Origin: Serratia fonticola
Lineage (GTDB): Bacteria; Pseudomonadota; Gammaproteobacteria; Enterobacterales; Enterobacteriaceae
Direction of reading: 5' to 3'
NCBI RefSeq assembly: GCF_006715025.1
Contig: NZ_VFMK01000001.1
Location: 1,798,001 to 1,862,000 of the forward strand
Length of the DNA: 64,000 nt
Positions within the stretch are counted from its first letter, which is position 1. Every line of letters begins with the position of its first letter. Both the position numbers and the translations under genes were made by a program. Shown here piece after piece: positions 9,430 through 17,243 of the stretch. The notes under the pieces were generated by a model that saw only the letters and a list, made by a program, of their open reading frames with translations, did not search any database and was not told the DNA's origin.

Positions 9430-9597
9430 AGTTGCTCATTCAACTTTTTATGATTGGCCCCGTAAAGACGGAACAGTGCCTCATAAGCCTCCGAATGATG
9501 CCAAAGAAATGGTGCCTATCGTCCAACTAAACCGATAACAGACGCGTAAGCGGCTTTATCAAGCATCGGGCGACACGTCGAGTGAGGCACCGCCTTG
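9430..9597 (+). ncRNA. glmY: Small RNA GlmY (3' end approximate)
   Basis: Location between purL and glrK, the sigma-54 promoter and the sequence all identify GlmY. Recognisable blocks are TTGCTCATTCAAC near the 5' end, CCTCCGAATGATGCC at 9488-9502, TGGTGCCTATCGTCC at 9511-9525, and GTCGAGTGAGGCACC at 9577-9591. In enterobacteria GlmY sequesters RapZ, sparing GlmZ, which then activates glmS translation, so it controls glucosamine-6-phosphate supply. The 3' end is uncertain: no clear U-run terminator is visible and the primary transcript could extend to about 9615. Confidence 0.85.
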
Positions 9598-9986
9598 TAT
9601 CCAACTGTGATGAAGCGTTCATCAATCCCGGATACTTATGGATGCTATTCGTCCTGTTTCGATGCCAGCCATGTGCTACATCACCTGGGGACGAAAAGTA
9701 AGGGCATCCACATATTCATTGCGATGGGGCATTATGCCCCAGCGTCAATGGCAAAGCGGTATACCTCCCGTTTTTCCTCGTAAATTCTCCAATCAATCAT
9801 TTCCTATCAGATTCACGCAGCGATCGGCATGACAGAGGCCGTTATTAGCTGGGGTCCCGGTAAAATTTTTGCGCTTACTATTCCACTTTAGGTGCTGGCG
9901 TGAGGTTTATCATCCGTTGGGCTTTTCTCTCCCCGACGAGTCGGTTAGCATCAAGGTCAAGAAGGCCTGGCCTAGTAGATAATGAG
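9598..9986. other. Gap between glmY and glrK, with a 7-bp perfect hairpin
   Basis: No convincing gene is seen. A palindrome, TGGGGCA-TTA-TGCCCCA at 9725-9741, and a shorter hairpin, TGATGAA-GCG-TTCATCA near 9606-9622, stand out. Neither has a proper U tail. Two overlapping open frames of about 62-64 codons here have no recognisable content or ribosome site. Confidence 0.4.
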
Positions 9987-11423
9987 ATGATTTCTTTGAA
10001 AAGATGGCGTCTATTCCCGCGTTCGCTGCGTCAACTGGTCGTGATGGCGTTTCTGTTGGTGCTGTTACCCCTGCTGGTACTGGCTTATCAGGCCTATCAG
10101 AGTCTGGATCATCTCAGCGCGCAGGCGGCTGATATTAACCGCACTACCTTGGTGGATGCCCGGCGCAGTGAGGCCATGACCAGCGTCGCGTTGGAAATGG
10201 AGCGCAGCTACCGCCAATATTGTGTGCTGGTAGACCCTACGCTGGAGCGCTTATATCAGAACCAGCGCAAACAGTATTCACAGATGCTGGATGCCCATGC
10301 CCCGATCCTGCCGGATGAGCGTTACTATCAGACACTGCGAGGCCTGCTGACCCAGCTTGCCACGATCAAGTGCCAGAGCAGCGGGCCCGATAAAGACTCG
10401 TCGCTGTTGCTGGAGTCATTCTCACGATCCAATGCGGAAATGGTGCAGGCCACGCGTAGCGTTATTTTCTCCCGTGGCCAGCAGTTGCAGCAGGCGATCG
10501 CTGAACGTGGTCAGTACTTTGGCTGGCAGGCCTTGCTGCTGTTTCTGGTCAGCGTGCTGTTGGTAGTGCTGTTTACCCGCATGATTATCGGGCCAGTCAA
10601 GGCCGTTGAGCGTATGATTAACCGCCTGGGGGAAGGGCGACCTATCGGGATGACCGCTTCCTTTAAAGGTCCGCGTGAGCTCCGTTCGTTGGCGCAACGC
10701 ATTATCTGGCTGAGCGAGCGCCTGGCGTGGCTGGAATCGCAGCGTCATGAATTCTTGCGTCATATCTCCCATGAGCTGAAAACGCCGCTGGCCAGCATGC
10801 GTGAAGGCACCGAACTGTTGGCGGATGAAGTGGCGGGCCCGTTGACCTCCGACCAAAAAGAGGTGGTGGCAATCCTCGATCAGAGTAGCCGCCATCTGCA
10901 ACAGCTGATTGAACAACTGCTGGATTACAACCGCAAACTGGCGGATGGGCCGTCGGAACATGAAAATGTCGAGTTGGAAGAACTGGTCGATATGGTGGTT
11001 GCTGCCCACAGTTTGCCAGCGCGCGCCAAGATGATCCGTACGGAAGTCAAACTTGAGGCGGAAATCTGCTGGGCAGAGCCTACGCTATTAATGCGCGTGC
11101 TGGATAATCTCTACTCCAATGCGGTGCACTACGGCAAGGAATCCGGTAACATTTGGATCCGCAGCCGTCAGGTGGGACAACGGGTGCAGATTGATGTCGC
11201 TAATACCGGAACCCCGATCCCGGAAGCGGAGCAAGCCATGATTTTTGAGCCTTTTTTCCAGGGAAGTCACCAGCGAAAAGGGGCTGTTAAAGGAAGCGGG
11301 CTAGGGTTGAGCATCGCGCAGGACTGTATTCGCCGAATGCGCGGCGAACTGAAACTGGTTAACATCGCTGATGCCGATGTCTGCTTCCGTATTGAATTGC
11401 CATTAACCGCCGAGAATGAATAA
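9987..11423 (+). CDS. glrK: Two-component sensor histidine kinase GlrK (QseE)
   Basis: 478 residues from the ATG at 9987 (MISLKRW; E. coli about 475). An in-frame ATG at 9900 adds 29 residues not seen in the family. A membrane helix at about 17-37 and a second at about 170-190 flank a periplasmic domain; a HAMP linker follows, then HisKA with phospho-acceptor H262 in SHELKTP, and a HATPase_c domain (DNLYSNAVHYG, GSGLGLSIAQD). It phosphorylates GlrR and so drives glmY transcription. It is the first gene of glrK-glrG-glrR, with only 3 bases before glrG. Confidence 0.95.
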   Translation: MISLKRWRLFPRSLRQLVVMAFLLVLLPLLVLAYQAYQSLDHLSAQAADINRTTLVDARRSEAMTSVALEMERSYRQYCVLVDPTLERLYQNQRKQYSQMLDAHAPILPDERYYQTLRGLLTQLATIKCQSSGPDKDSSLLLESFSRSNAEMVQATRSVIFSRGQQLQQAIAERGQYFGWQALLLFLVSVLLVVLFTRMIIGPVKAVERMINRLGEGRPIGMTASFKGPRELRSLAQRIIWLSERLAWLESQRHEFLRHISHELKTPLASMREGTELLADEVAGPLTSDQKEVVAILDQSSRHLQQLIEQLLDYNRKLADGPSEHENVELEELVDMVVAAHSLPARAKMIRTEVKLEAEICWAEPTLLMRVLDNLYSNAVHYGKESGNIWIRSRQVGQRVQIDVANTGTPIPEAEQAMIFEPFFQGSHQRKGAVKGSGLGLSIAQDCIRRMRGELKLVNIADADVCFRIELPLTAENE

Positions 11424-11426
11424 ATA

Positions 11427-12299
11427 ATGTATACAGGGTCTAAACGCGCTCATCTACCGCAGACCGAAGGTTCACCGCGTGTCTCTCAACGCGTACCGCT
11501 CGGCAAAAATTCGCTTTCTTTTTTGGGCACCATCCTGTTTGCCCCGTTTTTGCTGGTGGGGTGTACCGATCGTGCCGTCAGTAGTGACTTGGCTCAGCAA
11601 CAGCAGGAAGCCATTCCGGATACCAAGGTGGTGGACTACCGCATTGCTCCTTGTGACACGTTGTGGCAGATAGATGAAAAAGAAGCCTTGGAAAACTCCC
11701 TCTATTGGCTGCGAGCGATGGACTGTGCCGATCGTATTGGCTCCACCCAGGCCCGCGCATTGTCGAAAACGCTGCTGGGGAGCAACTGGCACAGCATTTT
11801 CAAACAAAGTATTTTACTGGGCAGCGCTGAGCCGTCCTCAGCCGAGCGGCGCCAGATGATCGATCGTCTGAACAGCTATCGCCTTGAGTTCCCTAATTCG
11901 CTGCGCCCGTTGCTGCAACTGTGGCGCCAGCAGCAGGCGTTGCAAATTACGCTGTTCGATGAACGTGCGCGTTACCAGCACCTACAAGAAAGTTCAGACA
12001 ACCAGATAGATCTGTTGCGTCAGAACCAGATCCGCCTGCAGAGCGAGCTACAGGAGACCTCGCGTAAGCTGGAAAACCTGACCGATATCGAGCGCCAGCT
12101 TTCGTCACGCAAGCAATTACAGAGTGAAATACCTGAAAGCAGCACCGCACAACCTAAAACCGATGCGGCAGGCAAACCCGCGGCACCGGCCAAAACGGCT
12201 GAGCCTGAACCGGCGCAAGAAACAGGTACCGCACTGCCGGTTGAATCGGAAGATACTTACACGCCGCCATCTGTTCACAAGGAGTCTCCAGCGCAATGA
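11427..12299 (+). CDS. glrG: Outer-membrane lipoprotein GlrG (QseG)
   Basis: 290 residues, longer than E. coli YfhG because of extra N-terminal residues; a later start before the hydrophobic stretch cannot be excluded. A signal segment ends in a lipobox, LLVGC, near residue 45. The middle contains LYWLRAMDCADR and TFKQ-like segments shared with E. coli YfhG, then a coiled-coil region with SRKLENLTDIERQLS and a Pro/Ala/Glu-rich tail. In pathogens QseG interacts with the QseE sensor. The last four bases overlap glrR (ATGA), indicating translational coupling. Confidence 0.88.
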   Translation: MYTGSKRAHLPQTEGSPRVSQRVPLGKNSLSFLGTILFAPFLLVGCTDRAVSSDLAQQQQEAIPDTKVVDYRIAPCDTLWQIDEKEALENSLYWLRAMDCADRIGSTQARALSKTLLGSNWHSIFKQSILLGSAEPSSAERRQMIDRLNSYRLEFPNSLRPLLQLWRQQQALQITLFDERARYQHLQESSDNQIDLLRQNQIRLQSELQETSRKLENLTDIERQLSSRKQLQSEIPESSTAQPKTDAAGKPAAPAKTAEPEPAQETGTALPVESEDTYTPPSVHKESPAQ

Positions 12300-13633
12300 C
12301 AGCTCGCAAACCGGCCAATCTTCTGTTGGTTGACGATGATCCCAGTCTGCTTAAGCTGCTGGGGATGCGCCTGACCAGCGAAGGTTTCCACGTCACTACC
12401 GCAGAAAGTGGCCAGGAGGCATTACGCCTGCTGGCCCGAGAAAAGATCGATCTGGTGATCAGTGACCTGCGCATGGATGAAATGGACGGCATGGCGCTGT
12501 TTGCAGAAATCCAGAAGTATCAGCCGGGGATGCCGGTGATTATTCTGACCGCGCATGGCTCTATTCCTGATGCGGTAGCCGCGACTCAGCAGGGAGTATT
12601 CAGCTTTCTCACCAAGCCGGTCGATCGCGATGCCTTGTACAAAGCGATTGATGAAGCGCTGTCGCTATCGATACCGGCCGGAGACGATAGCTGGCGTGAG
12701 GATTTTGTCACCCGTAGCCCGATTATGTTGCGGCTGCTGGAACAAGCGAAGATGGTGGCCCAGTCTGACGTCAGCGTGTTGATTAACGGCCAGAGCGGCA
12801 CCGGTAAAGAAGTACTGGCGCAGGCCATTCACAGTGCCAGCCCGCGGGCAAAAAAAGCCTTTATCGCCATTAACTGTGGCGCATTGCCGGAACAACTGCT
12901 GGAGTCGGAGTTGTTTGGTCATGCCAAAGGGGCCTTTACCGGTGCGGTCAGCAGCCGTGAAGGGCTGTTTCAGGCGGCGGCAGGCGGTACGCTGTTCCTT
13001 GATGAGATTGGCGATATGCCACTTTCATTACAGGTGAAGCTGCTGCGAGTACTGCAGGAGCGTAAAGTGCGCCCACTTGGCAGTAACCGCGATCTGGATA
13101 TTGACGTACGTATCATTTCCGCAACCCATCGGGATTTACCCAAGGCGATGGCGAAGAATGAGTTCCGTGAGGATCTCTACTACCGCCTGAACGTGGTAAA
13201 CCTGAAGATACCGGCACTCAACGAACGTGCGGAAGATATCCCGCTGTTGGCCAACCACCTGTTGCGTGAATCGGCACAGCGCCATAAACCTTTTGTTCGC
13301 AGTTTTTCCTCCGACGCGATGAAGCGCCTGATGACCGCCAGTTGGCCAGGCAACGTTCGCCAGTTGGTGAACGTCATCGAACAGTGTGTCGCGTTAACCT
13401 CGGCACCGGTAATCGGTGAGGCGCTGGTTGAACAGGCGTTGGAAGGTGAGAACACTGCGCTGCCGACTTTTGTCGAGGCACGCAATCAGTTTGAATTACA
13501 CTATTTGCGTAAGCTGTTGCAGATCACCAAGGGCAACGTCACCCAGGCTGCGCGCATGGCGGGCCGTAATCGTACTGAATTCTATAAATTATTGTCGCGC
13601 CATGAGCTGGACGCCAATGATTTTAAAGAATGA
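12296..13633 (+). CDS. glrR: Sigma-54-dependent response regulator GlrR (QseF)
   Basis: 445 residues. It has a receiver domain with phospho-acceptor D57, an AAA+ sigma-54 interaction domain with Walker A GQSGTGKE and the GAFTGA loop at 212-217, and a C-terminal Fis-type helix-turn-helix (GNVTQAARMAGRNRTEFYKLL). It activates glmY from the TGTC-N10-GACA boxes at 9183-9295. The gene is coupled to glrG by a 4-bp overlap. The sensor, lipoprotein, regulator and target sRNA are therefore all within 4.5 kb. Confidence 0.96.
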   Translation: MTARKPANLLLVDDDPSLLKLLGMRLTSEGFHVTTAESGQEALRLLAREKIDLVISDLRMDEMDGMALFAEIQKYQPGMPVIILTAHGSIPDAVAATQQGVFSFLTKPVDRDALYKAIDEALSLSIPAGDDSWREDFVTRSPIMLRLLEQAKMVAQSDVSVLINGQSGTGKEVLAQAIHSASPRAKKAFIAINCGALPEQLLESELFGHAKGAFTGAVSSREGLFQAAAGGTLFLDEIGDMPLSLQVKLLRVLQERKVRPLGSNRDLDIDVRIISATHRDLPKAMAKNEFREDLYYRLNVVNLKIPALNERAEDIPLLANHLLRESAQRHKPFVRSFSSDAMKRLMTASWPGNVRQLVNVIEQCVALTSAPVIGEALVEQALEGENTALPTFVEARNQFELHYLRKLLQITKGNVTQAARMAGRNRTEFYKLLSRHELDANDFKE

Positions 13634-13646
13634 TGTTTTCTTTCCT

Positions 13647-13666
13647 GAACCTGCATGCGCAGGTTC
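13647..13666. repeat. Perfect hairpin after glrR
   Basis: GAACCTGC and GCAGGTTC form an 8-bp perfect stem with a 4-nt loop. A weaker stem, CCGGA/TCCGG, follows at 13679-13699 and precedes TTTCTTT. Together they may terminate the glr operon or attenuate read-through into nadE. Confidence 0.5.
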
Positions 13667-13732
13667 TCAACAAATTAGCCGGAATGATTTACACTCCGGT
13701 TTCTTTGTTGTGGCATGGCAGACCCTAGAGAT

Positions 13733-15355
13733 ATGAGCAGATCACTTTCCATTGCGTTGGCCCAGTTGAACTTGCTGGTGGGCGATATTGAAGGCAACAG
13801 CGAACGCATGTTGCAAACGGTGCAGGAACAGCAGAAGGCCGGAGCCGATCTGGTGATGTTTACCGAACTGGCGCTGTCGGGCTATCCGCCGGAAGATCTG
13901 CTGTACCGTGATGATTTCTACCAGCGTTGTGATGCGCAGCTAAACCGTTTACAGCAGGCCTCTGGTGATGTTGCCATTCTGGTAGGCCATCCGTGGCGTG
14001 AAGACGGCAAATTGTATAATGCACTGTCGCTGTTCTCCGAGGGGCAATTGCAGGCGCGTTACTTCAAGCAACAATTACCGAACTACGGTGTTTTCGATGA
14101 GAAACGCTATTTCCATGCCGGTGATAAAAGCTGTGTGGTGGATCTGAAGGGGTATCGCCTGGGGCTACTGATTTGTGAAGATCTGTGGTTCCCTGAGCCA
14201 GTTGATGCAGCGAAAGCGGCAGGGGCTGAAATCATTCTGTCGATCAATGCTTCTCCTTACAACCGTGAAAAACCGTACATTCGCAAAACCCTGATGGCGG
14301 GCCACTGCCAGCGTACCGGTCTGCCGTTGGTATACCTCAACCAGATCGGTGGGCAGGATGAGCTGATTTTTGACGGCTGTTCAAAAGTCTTTGATGCTGC
14401 GGGTAATATGACTCATCGTCTGGCCGCCTTTGCCGAGCAGGTCACCTTGCTTGAATTCAACGGCCTGGAAGTGGTGCCGATGACGGCTCCTGCGGCAGAG
14501 TTGCCACAGCTGGCGCAAGTCTATGAGGCACTGGTATTGGCGGTACGTGACTATGTGACCAAAAACGGTTTCAAAGGCGCAGTGCTGGGGCTGTCCGGAG
14601 GGATCGATTCGGCGCTGACATTGGCGATCGCCGTGGATGCATTGGGTAAAGACAAGGTGCAGGCGTTAATGATGCCGTTCCGCTATACCGCGGATATCAG
14701 TATTGCCGATGCCAAAGAAGAGGCTGAAATCCTCGGCGTAGAATTTGATATCGTTTCTATTGAACCGATGTTCGATGCCTTTATGGGCCAACTGACACCG
14801 ATGTTTGCCGGTACCGAGCGCGATACTACCGAAGAAAACCTGCAGGCCCGCTGCCGTGGTGTGGTGCTGATGGCGCTGTCTAACAAACGCCGCAGCATCG
14901 TGTTGACCACGGGTAACAAAAGCGAGATGGCTGTCGGTTATGCCACGTTATATGGTGATATGGCGGGGGGATTCGACGTATTGAAGGACGTGCCTAAAAC
15001 CTTGGTGTTCAAGCTGTCCGAATACCGCAATACTGTCTCTTATGTGATCCCTCAGCGGGTGATCGATCGCCCGCCTTCTGCCGAACTGGCGCCGGATCAG
15101 CTCGATCAGGACAGCCTGCCGCCGTATGACATTCTGGATGCAATTCTGGAAGGTTACGTTGAGCGCGACAAGTCTGTTGCCGATCTGGTGGCTGAAGGCT
15201 TTGAAGAGGCGGTGGTGCGCAAAGTGATTCGTCTGGTGGACATCAATGAATACAAGCGCCGTCAGGCTGCCGTAGGGCCGCGTATTACCGCTCGCAACTT
15301 CGGTAAAGACCGTCGCTACCCGATAACCTCCGGCTTTGGCCGTAAAAATTGGTAA
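13733..15355 (+). CDS. nadE: Glutamine-dependent NAD+ synthetase
   Basis: 540 residues from the ATG at 13733 (an upstream ATG at 13715 adds six). The N-terminal nitrilase-type glutaminase carries the triad E45, K112 and C148 (LLICEDLW). The C-terminal synthetase has the ATP PP-loop LSGGIDSALT near residue 288. It converts deamido-NAD to NAD using glutamine nitrogen, unlike the shorter ammonia-dependent NadE of E. coli. It lies 13 bp upstream of glnB and probably shares its transcript, linking NAD synthesis to the nitrogen sensor. Confidence 0.95.
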   Translation: MSRSLSIALAQLNLLVGDIEGNSERMLQTVQEQQKAGADLVMFTELALSGYPPEDLLYRDDFYQRCDAQLNRLQQASGDVAILVGHPWREDGKLYNALSLFSEGQLQARYFKQQLPNYGVFDEKRYFHAGDKSCVVDLKGYRLGLLICEDLWFPEPVDAAKAAGAEIILSINASPYNREKPYIRKTLMAGHCQRTGLPLVYLNQIGGQDELIFDGCSKVFDAAGNMTHRLAAFAEQVTLLEFNGLEVVPMTAPAAELPQLAQVYEALVLAVRDYVTKNGFKGAVLGLSGGIDSALTLAIAVDALGKDKVQALMMPFRYTADISIADAKEEAEILGVEFDIVSIEPMFDAFMGQLTPMFAGTERDTTEENLQARCRGVVLMALSNKRRSIVLTTGNKSEMAVGYATLYGDMAGGFDVLKDVPKTLVFKLSEYRNTVSYVIPQRVIDRPPSAELAPDQLDQDSLPPYDILDAILEGYVERDKSVADLVAEGFEEAVVRKVIRLVDINEYKRRQAAVGPRITARNFGKDRRYPITSGFGRKNW

Positions 15356-15368
15356 TTAAGGAACAAAA

Positions 15369-15707
15369 ATGAAAAAAATTGACGCGATTATCAAGCCGTT
15401 CAAACTGGATGACGTGCGTGAAGCGTTGGCCGAAGTAGGTATCACCGGGATGACCGTCACTGAAGTGAAAGGCTTTGGCCGCCAGAAAGGGCACACCGAA
15501 CTCTACCGTGGCGCGGAATACATGGTCGATTTCCTGCCAAAGGTCAAAATCGAAATCGTGGTGGCTGACGATATCGTGGATACCTGTGTAGAAACCATCA
15601 TGCAAACGGCGCAAACCGGCAAAATCGGTGACGGTAAGATCTTTGTCTTCGATGTGGCACGGGTGGTGCGTATCCGTACTGGTGAGCAAGACGAAGAAGC
15701 GATTTAA
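15369..15707 (+). CDS. glnB: Nitrogen regulatory protein PII (GlnB)
   Basis: 112 residues, the family length, almost identical to E. coli GlnB. The T-loop contains uridylylation residue Y51 (ELYRGAEY). The trimeric protein senses 2-oxoglutarate, ATP/ADP and, through GlnD, glutamine; it controls GlnE adenylylation of glutamine synthetase and NtrB. An SD-like AAGGAAC lies before the ATG. It is 13 bp downstream of nadE. A 139-bp repeat array starts at the first base after the stop. Confidence 0.97.
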   Translation: MKKIDAIIKPFKLDDVREALAEVGITGMTVTEVKGFGRQKGHTELYRGAEYMVDFLPKVKIEIVVADDIVDTCVETIMQTAQTGKIGDGKIFVFDVARVVRIRTGEQDEEAI

Positions 15708-16018
15708 GATGTCTGGCTACCGAGCACTTCCAGCTTGAACTTGGGCAGTGCTCGGCCTCCTCGTGTACTGCGTGTACACTCCGGGGCACTGCGCGCTGGC
15801 TGCGTTCGATCTGTATGCGCTCGCTACGCCCTAAGCTTCAGAGCATGATGTTTGACTACCGAGCACTTCCAGCTTGAACTTGGGCAGTGCTCGGCCTCCT
15901 CGTGTACTGCGTGTACACTCCGGGGCACTGCGCGCTGGCTGCGTTCGATCTGTATGCGCTCGCTACGCCCTGAGCTTCAGAGCATGATGTTTGGCTACCG
16001 AGCACTTCCAGCTTAAAT
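15708..16018. repeat. 139-bp tandem repeat, two full copies and a partial third
   Basis: Copies begin at 15708, 15847 and 15986, exactly 139 bp apart. Copies 1 and 2 differ at only a few positions (TCTGG/TTTGA near the start, CCTAAG/CCTGAG near the end); the third stops after about 30 bp. Each unit contains a foldable core: GCAGTGC paired with GCACTGC, and inside it GTGTAC paired with GTACAC. It lies between the glnB stop and a hairpin at 16050, so it is probably transcribed as glnB 3' UTR. Confidence 0.9.
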
Positions 16019-16049
16019 CTGGGTAGTGTCAGTTCGAGTTTATCCCCCG

Positions 16050-16082
16050 AAGGCGCAGCTATAGGCAGCGCCTTTGCTATTT
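16050..16082 (+). terminator. Probable terminator beyond the glnB repeats
   Basis: AAGGCGC at 16050-16056 pairs with GCGCCTT at 16068-16074, followed by TGCTATTTCT. The U tail is imperfect. Confidence 0.5.
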
Positions 16083-16206
16083 CTAATCTGCTACTTCCCC
16101 TCTCTATTCTAAAAAAGCGAACGCTGTCGCGTTTTTAACACTTTTATTAATAGCTCGTTGGTGAACACCTACACTCAAGCCATCTGTTTTGTTTGAGGTG
16201 ATTACC

Positions 16207-17130
16207 ATGATGACGCTACGCCAAATCCGCCATTTTATCGCTGTGGCAGAAACCGGCTCGATCTCCGCTGCGGCGCAGGCGGTATTTGTTTCACAGTCTT
16301 CGCTCACATTGGCGATCCAACAGTTGGAAACCGATATCGGCGTCAGGTTATTCGAGCGCCACGCCAAAGGGATGAACCTGACTCACCAGGGCCATCAGTT
16401 CCTGCGCCAGTCTTATCTGATCCTGGCTACCGTGGATAACGCCAAGCGCAGTCTGCAATTGGGGACGGAAAGCCTGAGTGGCAAATTGACCATTGGCGTT
16501 ACCAGTCTGGTGGCGGGGTATTTTCTGGTGGAGCTGTTAAAACGCTTCAAGTCTGCCTATCCCAACGTGACAGTCCAGGTGATTGAGGATGAGCGTCCCT
16601 ATATTGAGCATTTGCTGGTAAGCGGTGAGATCGACATTGGGGTGCTGATTTTGTCGAACATTGAAGACCGTGATGCTTTACAGACCGAGGTACTGATGCA
16701 TTCGCCATATCGTCTGTGGTTGCCGCCGTTACATCCGTTGCTCGAGCACGAAAGTATCAGCCTGGCGGATGTGGCAAAGCAACCGCTGATCCAGCTTAAC
16801 GTCGATGAAATGGATGTTCATGCCCGACGGATCTGGGGGCGTGCCGGGCTGAAACCGGAGTTTGCGATGAAAACGGCCTCTACCGAGGCAGTACGCAGCC
16901 TGGTGGCTGCCGGGATGGGAATTGCGATCCTGCCGGATATGGCTTACCGCGCCTGGTCGTTGGAGGGCAATATGATTGAAGCGCGTAAGCTGGTGGATTT
17001 GCTTGAGCCACTGGATATCGGGCTGGCCTGGCGGCGTGGCAGTGCGCGGCCTGAATTGGTGACGCCATTCCTGACTATTGCGCGTGAGAACGGCAAGATC
17101 AATGTGTCGGGTCTGAAGCCTTCTATTTAA
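16207..17130 (+). CDS. LysR-type transcriptional regulator of the polyamine island (putative)
   Basis: 307 residues from the ATG at 16207, preceded by GAGGTGATTACC. The N-terminal helix-turn-helix is typical (MTLRQIRHFIAVAETGSIS, then AAAQAVFVSQSSLTLAIQQLE), followed by a periplasmic-binding-like effector domain from about residue 90. It is the first gene of a same-strand cluster for polyamine uptake and oxidation, which suggests, but does not prove, that it controls that cluster. No LysR box could be assigned with confidence in the 113-bp gap before the next gene. It is not an orthologue of any E. coli gene I can name. Confidence 0.85.
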   Translation: MMTLRQIRHFIAVAETGSISAAAQAVFVSQSSLTLAIQQLETDIGVRLFERHAKGMNLTHQGHQFLRQSYLILATVDNAKRSLQLGTESLSGKLTIGVTSLVAGYFLVELLKRFKSAYPNVTVQVIEDERPYIEHLLVSGEIDIGVLILSNIEDRDALQTEVLMHSPYRLWLPPLHPLLEHESISLADVAKQPLIQLNVDEMDVHARRIWGRAGLKPEFAMKTASTEAVRSLVAAGMGIAILPDMAYRAWSLEGNMIEARKLVDLLEPLDIGLAWRRGSARPELVTPFLTIARENGKINVSGLKPSI

Positions 17131-17243
17131 TCGAACGCTGCCTTCAGTATTTAGAATTTGTTGTCCACCGTGCGCTCGCTTAGTCTGATTAAAACTAACT
17201 TATCACATTTAGTTAACGTTTTTGTCACATAAGGCAATGCGCA

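Noticed and set aside
9595..9832. Two overlapping frames of 62-64 codons after glmY
   Set aside because: No ribosome site and no conserved content; the region is better explained as sRNA 3' flank.
9900..9986. Extended N-terminus of glrK
   Set aside because: The 29 extra residues are not membrane or family-like; the ATG at 9987 matches the family start.
15708..16018. 139-bp repeat as a CRISPR array
   Set aside because: Units are long and directly contiguous with no unique spacers, and no cas genes are present.
16116..16140. AACGC-TGTC-GCGTTTTTAA as a terminator before the LysR gene
   Set aside because: The stem is only 5 bp; too weak to call.
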